DNA from: Panagrolaimus kolymaensis
Taxonomy: Eukaryota > Nematoda > Chromadorea > Rhabditida > Panagrolaimidae
DNA length: 64,000 nt
Assembly: GCA_028622995.1 (NCBI GenBank)
Contig: JAJQJQ010000018.1
Location: forward strand, 3,720,001-3,784,000
Reading direction: 5' to 3'
The notes beneath the pieces are model-generated. The model searched no databases. It was not told the origin of the DNA and saw nothing but the letters and a program-made list of their open reading frames with translations. Below, in pieces: positions 62,916-64,000 of the stretch; the first letter of the stretch is position 1, and each line of letters starts with the position of its first letter. Made by a program: the position numbers and the translations under genes.

Positions 62916-64000
62916 ATGACAATCAGTTATAATTTGGATGTTTCAAGTAGCAGCTCTTGGACATTTTTGAAAGTTATTTTTCGTTGGAGAGGATCAATAT
63001 GGAAATCTGTATTTCAAGAATTAATTTTTTGGACAATCTGTTATTTTATTGTTTGCGCTATTTATCGATATGCTTTAAATGAATATCACCAACTGTAAGT
63101 TCTGTTTTATAAATTTTCTTAGAAAAATGTTGGCATTTTAAAGAGCGGTTTTTTACGGATAAAAGTTTTTTTGAAATCTAAATCAAATTCATTCATAATT
63201 TAAAGGCTTAGATACGGTACGGCAAAATTTAACGAAACTATGTTTTTTTACTCCAAGAAAATTGAATTTGAGCCGATTTTGATTTTTTTGTCTTTAAAAA
63301 TACTGTTTGAAAAAAAATCGAGCCATAAAGCGGTATTTTTATACAAAGAAACTTTATAGGCAATAAAAATTCATACCTTTCACCTTTTTCAAATTTATCA
63401 TATTTTTATAATGATAAGTATTTTTTCTAAAAATAAATATATTTTTATTGGGGTCATAGGTTGCATTCCAAAGATTACATCTTTGAAGTGATAAACAATA
63501 TAATCTTAAAAATAATTAATATGAACAAACTATATTTATTTGGAATATGTACCGTACTCTTTATTAACAGGAACTTTATTTAGGCAATTTGCTGGTCTTT
63601 CCCAATTTTTGTATGAACGAGATGAACACATCCCATTGACTTTTTTGCTTGGCTTCTTCGTTACAATTATATTTGATCGATGGAAAAATATTTTTGCAAA
63701 TATTGGATTTGTTGATAAGTTTGTTATTTTTATACGATTATTAAAATGATAAAAAGGTTTTCTTTATAGTGCTGCATTTTTTGTTGCCAATTATATCATC
63801 GGAAAAGATGAAGAAACACGGATTGTTAAAAGAAATATTGTTAGATATCTCTGTTTAACTCAAGTATTAGTATTGAGAGATATTAGCATAAAAGTAAGAA
63901 AAAGATTTCCGAATTTGGATGCTGTTGTTGATGCAGGTAAGCCATGAAATTTATCCATAGAAAAGTGAACGTAGCCCTATTTTAGGATTTATGCTACCGC
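62916..64000 (+). CDS. Bestrophin anion channel, 5' part (truncated by window end)
   Basis: Bestrophins are calcium-activated chloride/bicarbonate channels that form pentamers in membranes. Exons 62916-63094, 63584-63718, 63770-63936 and 63986 onward join in phase to give the first ~165 residues. Visible are the N-terminal MTISYNLDV, the FRWRGSIWK box, transmembrane helix 1, the pore-neck segment IPLTFLLGFFVTII with the Ile, Phe, Phe neck residues conserved, DRWKN (vertebrates have RWWN), KRNIVRYLCLTQVLVLRDIS and RFPNLDAVVDAGFMLP. The start is supported by family alignment and by acceptor TTTTTTAG at 62891-62892. An upstream in-frame ATG at 62856 lies before that acceptor and is not needed. 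The remaining exons lie beyond the window. Confidence 0.93.

Noticed and set aside
1..64000. CRISPR arrays, operons with ribosome binding sites, rRNA, spliced-leader RNA genes
   Set aside because: The sequence is eukaryotic with spliceosomal introns; no spaced direct-repeat array, rRNA-like or spliced-leader-RNA-like sequence was seen.

Overview
This window looks like a piece of an AT-rich nematode genome. Genes are split by short introns with GTAAGT/GTGAGT donors and U-rich acceptors. Several start codons lie a few to a few tens of bases downstream of a 3' splice acceptor with no 5' exon, as expected for spliced-leader trans-splicing. The recognisable genes are nematode-type: a LIT-1/Nemo-like kinase, an NR4A (NHR-6-like) nuclear receptor, an anion-selective Cys-loop channel and a bestrophin. 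I cannot name the species. Gene density is low, and much of the window is A-rich or T-rich sequence with microsatellites.

Layout. 1-10.0 kb: no confident gene, with one candidate exon near 3.2-3.7 kb. 10.05-10.32 kb (-): a small two-helix membrane protein. 12.1-18.2 kb (-): lit-1, rebuilt exon by exon, with a candidate alternative first exon at 15.9-16.1 kb. 21.31-25.32 kb: a complete hAT DNA transposon with an 8-bp target-site duplication, 454-bp terminal inverted repeats that read as identical, and an uninterrupted seven-exon transposase (-). Each repeat carries 16-bp palindromes spaced exactly 20 bp apart. 25.3-36.4 kb: gene-poor, with one small candidate ORF at 30.7 kb. 36.46-37.73 kb (+): a proline-rich, single-pass membrane protein with a thrombospondin type-1 domain. 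41.2-43.0 kb (+): a ligand-gated chloride-channel subunit. 43.8-48.3 kb (-): an NR4A-type receptor with an unusual insertion in its DNA-binding domain. 49.9-53.8 kb (-): four spliced Ser/His/Gln-rich exons, either a long N-terminal extension of the receptor or a separate gene. 53.8-62.9 kb: mostly empty, with weak small-gene candidates. 62.9-64.0 kb (+): the 5' part of a bestrophin that runs off the window.

The genes do not form an operon or pathway. lit-1 (Wnt/MAPK signalling) and the NR4A receptor are developmental regulators, while the Cys-loop channel and bestrophin are chloride-channel type proteins. The strongest unusual signal is the hAT element, which looks young and possibly autonomous and has a highly ordered palindromic array in both ends.
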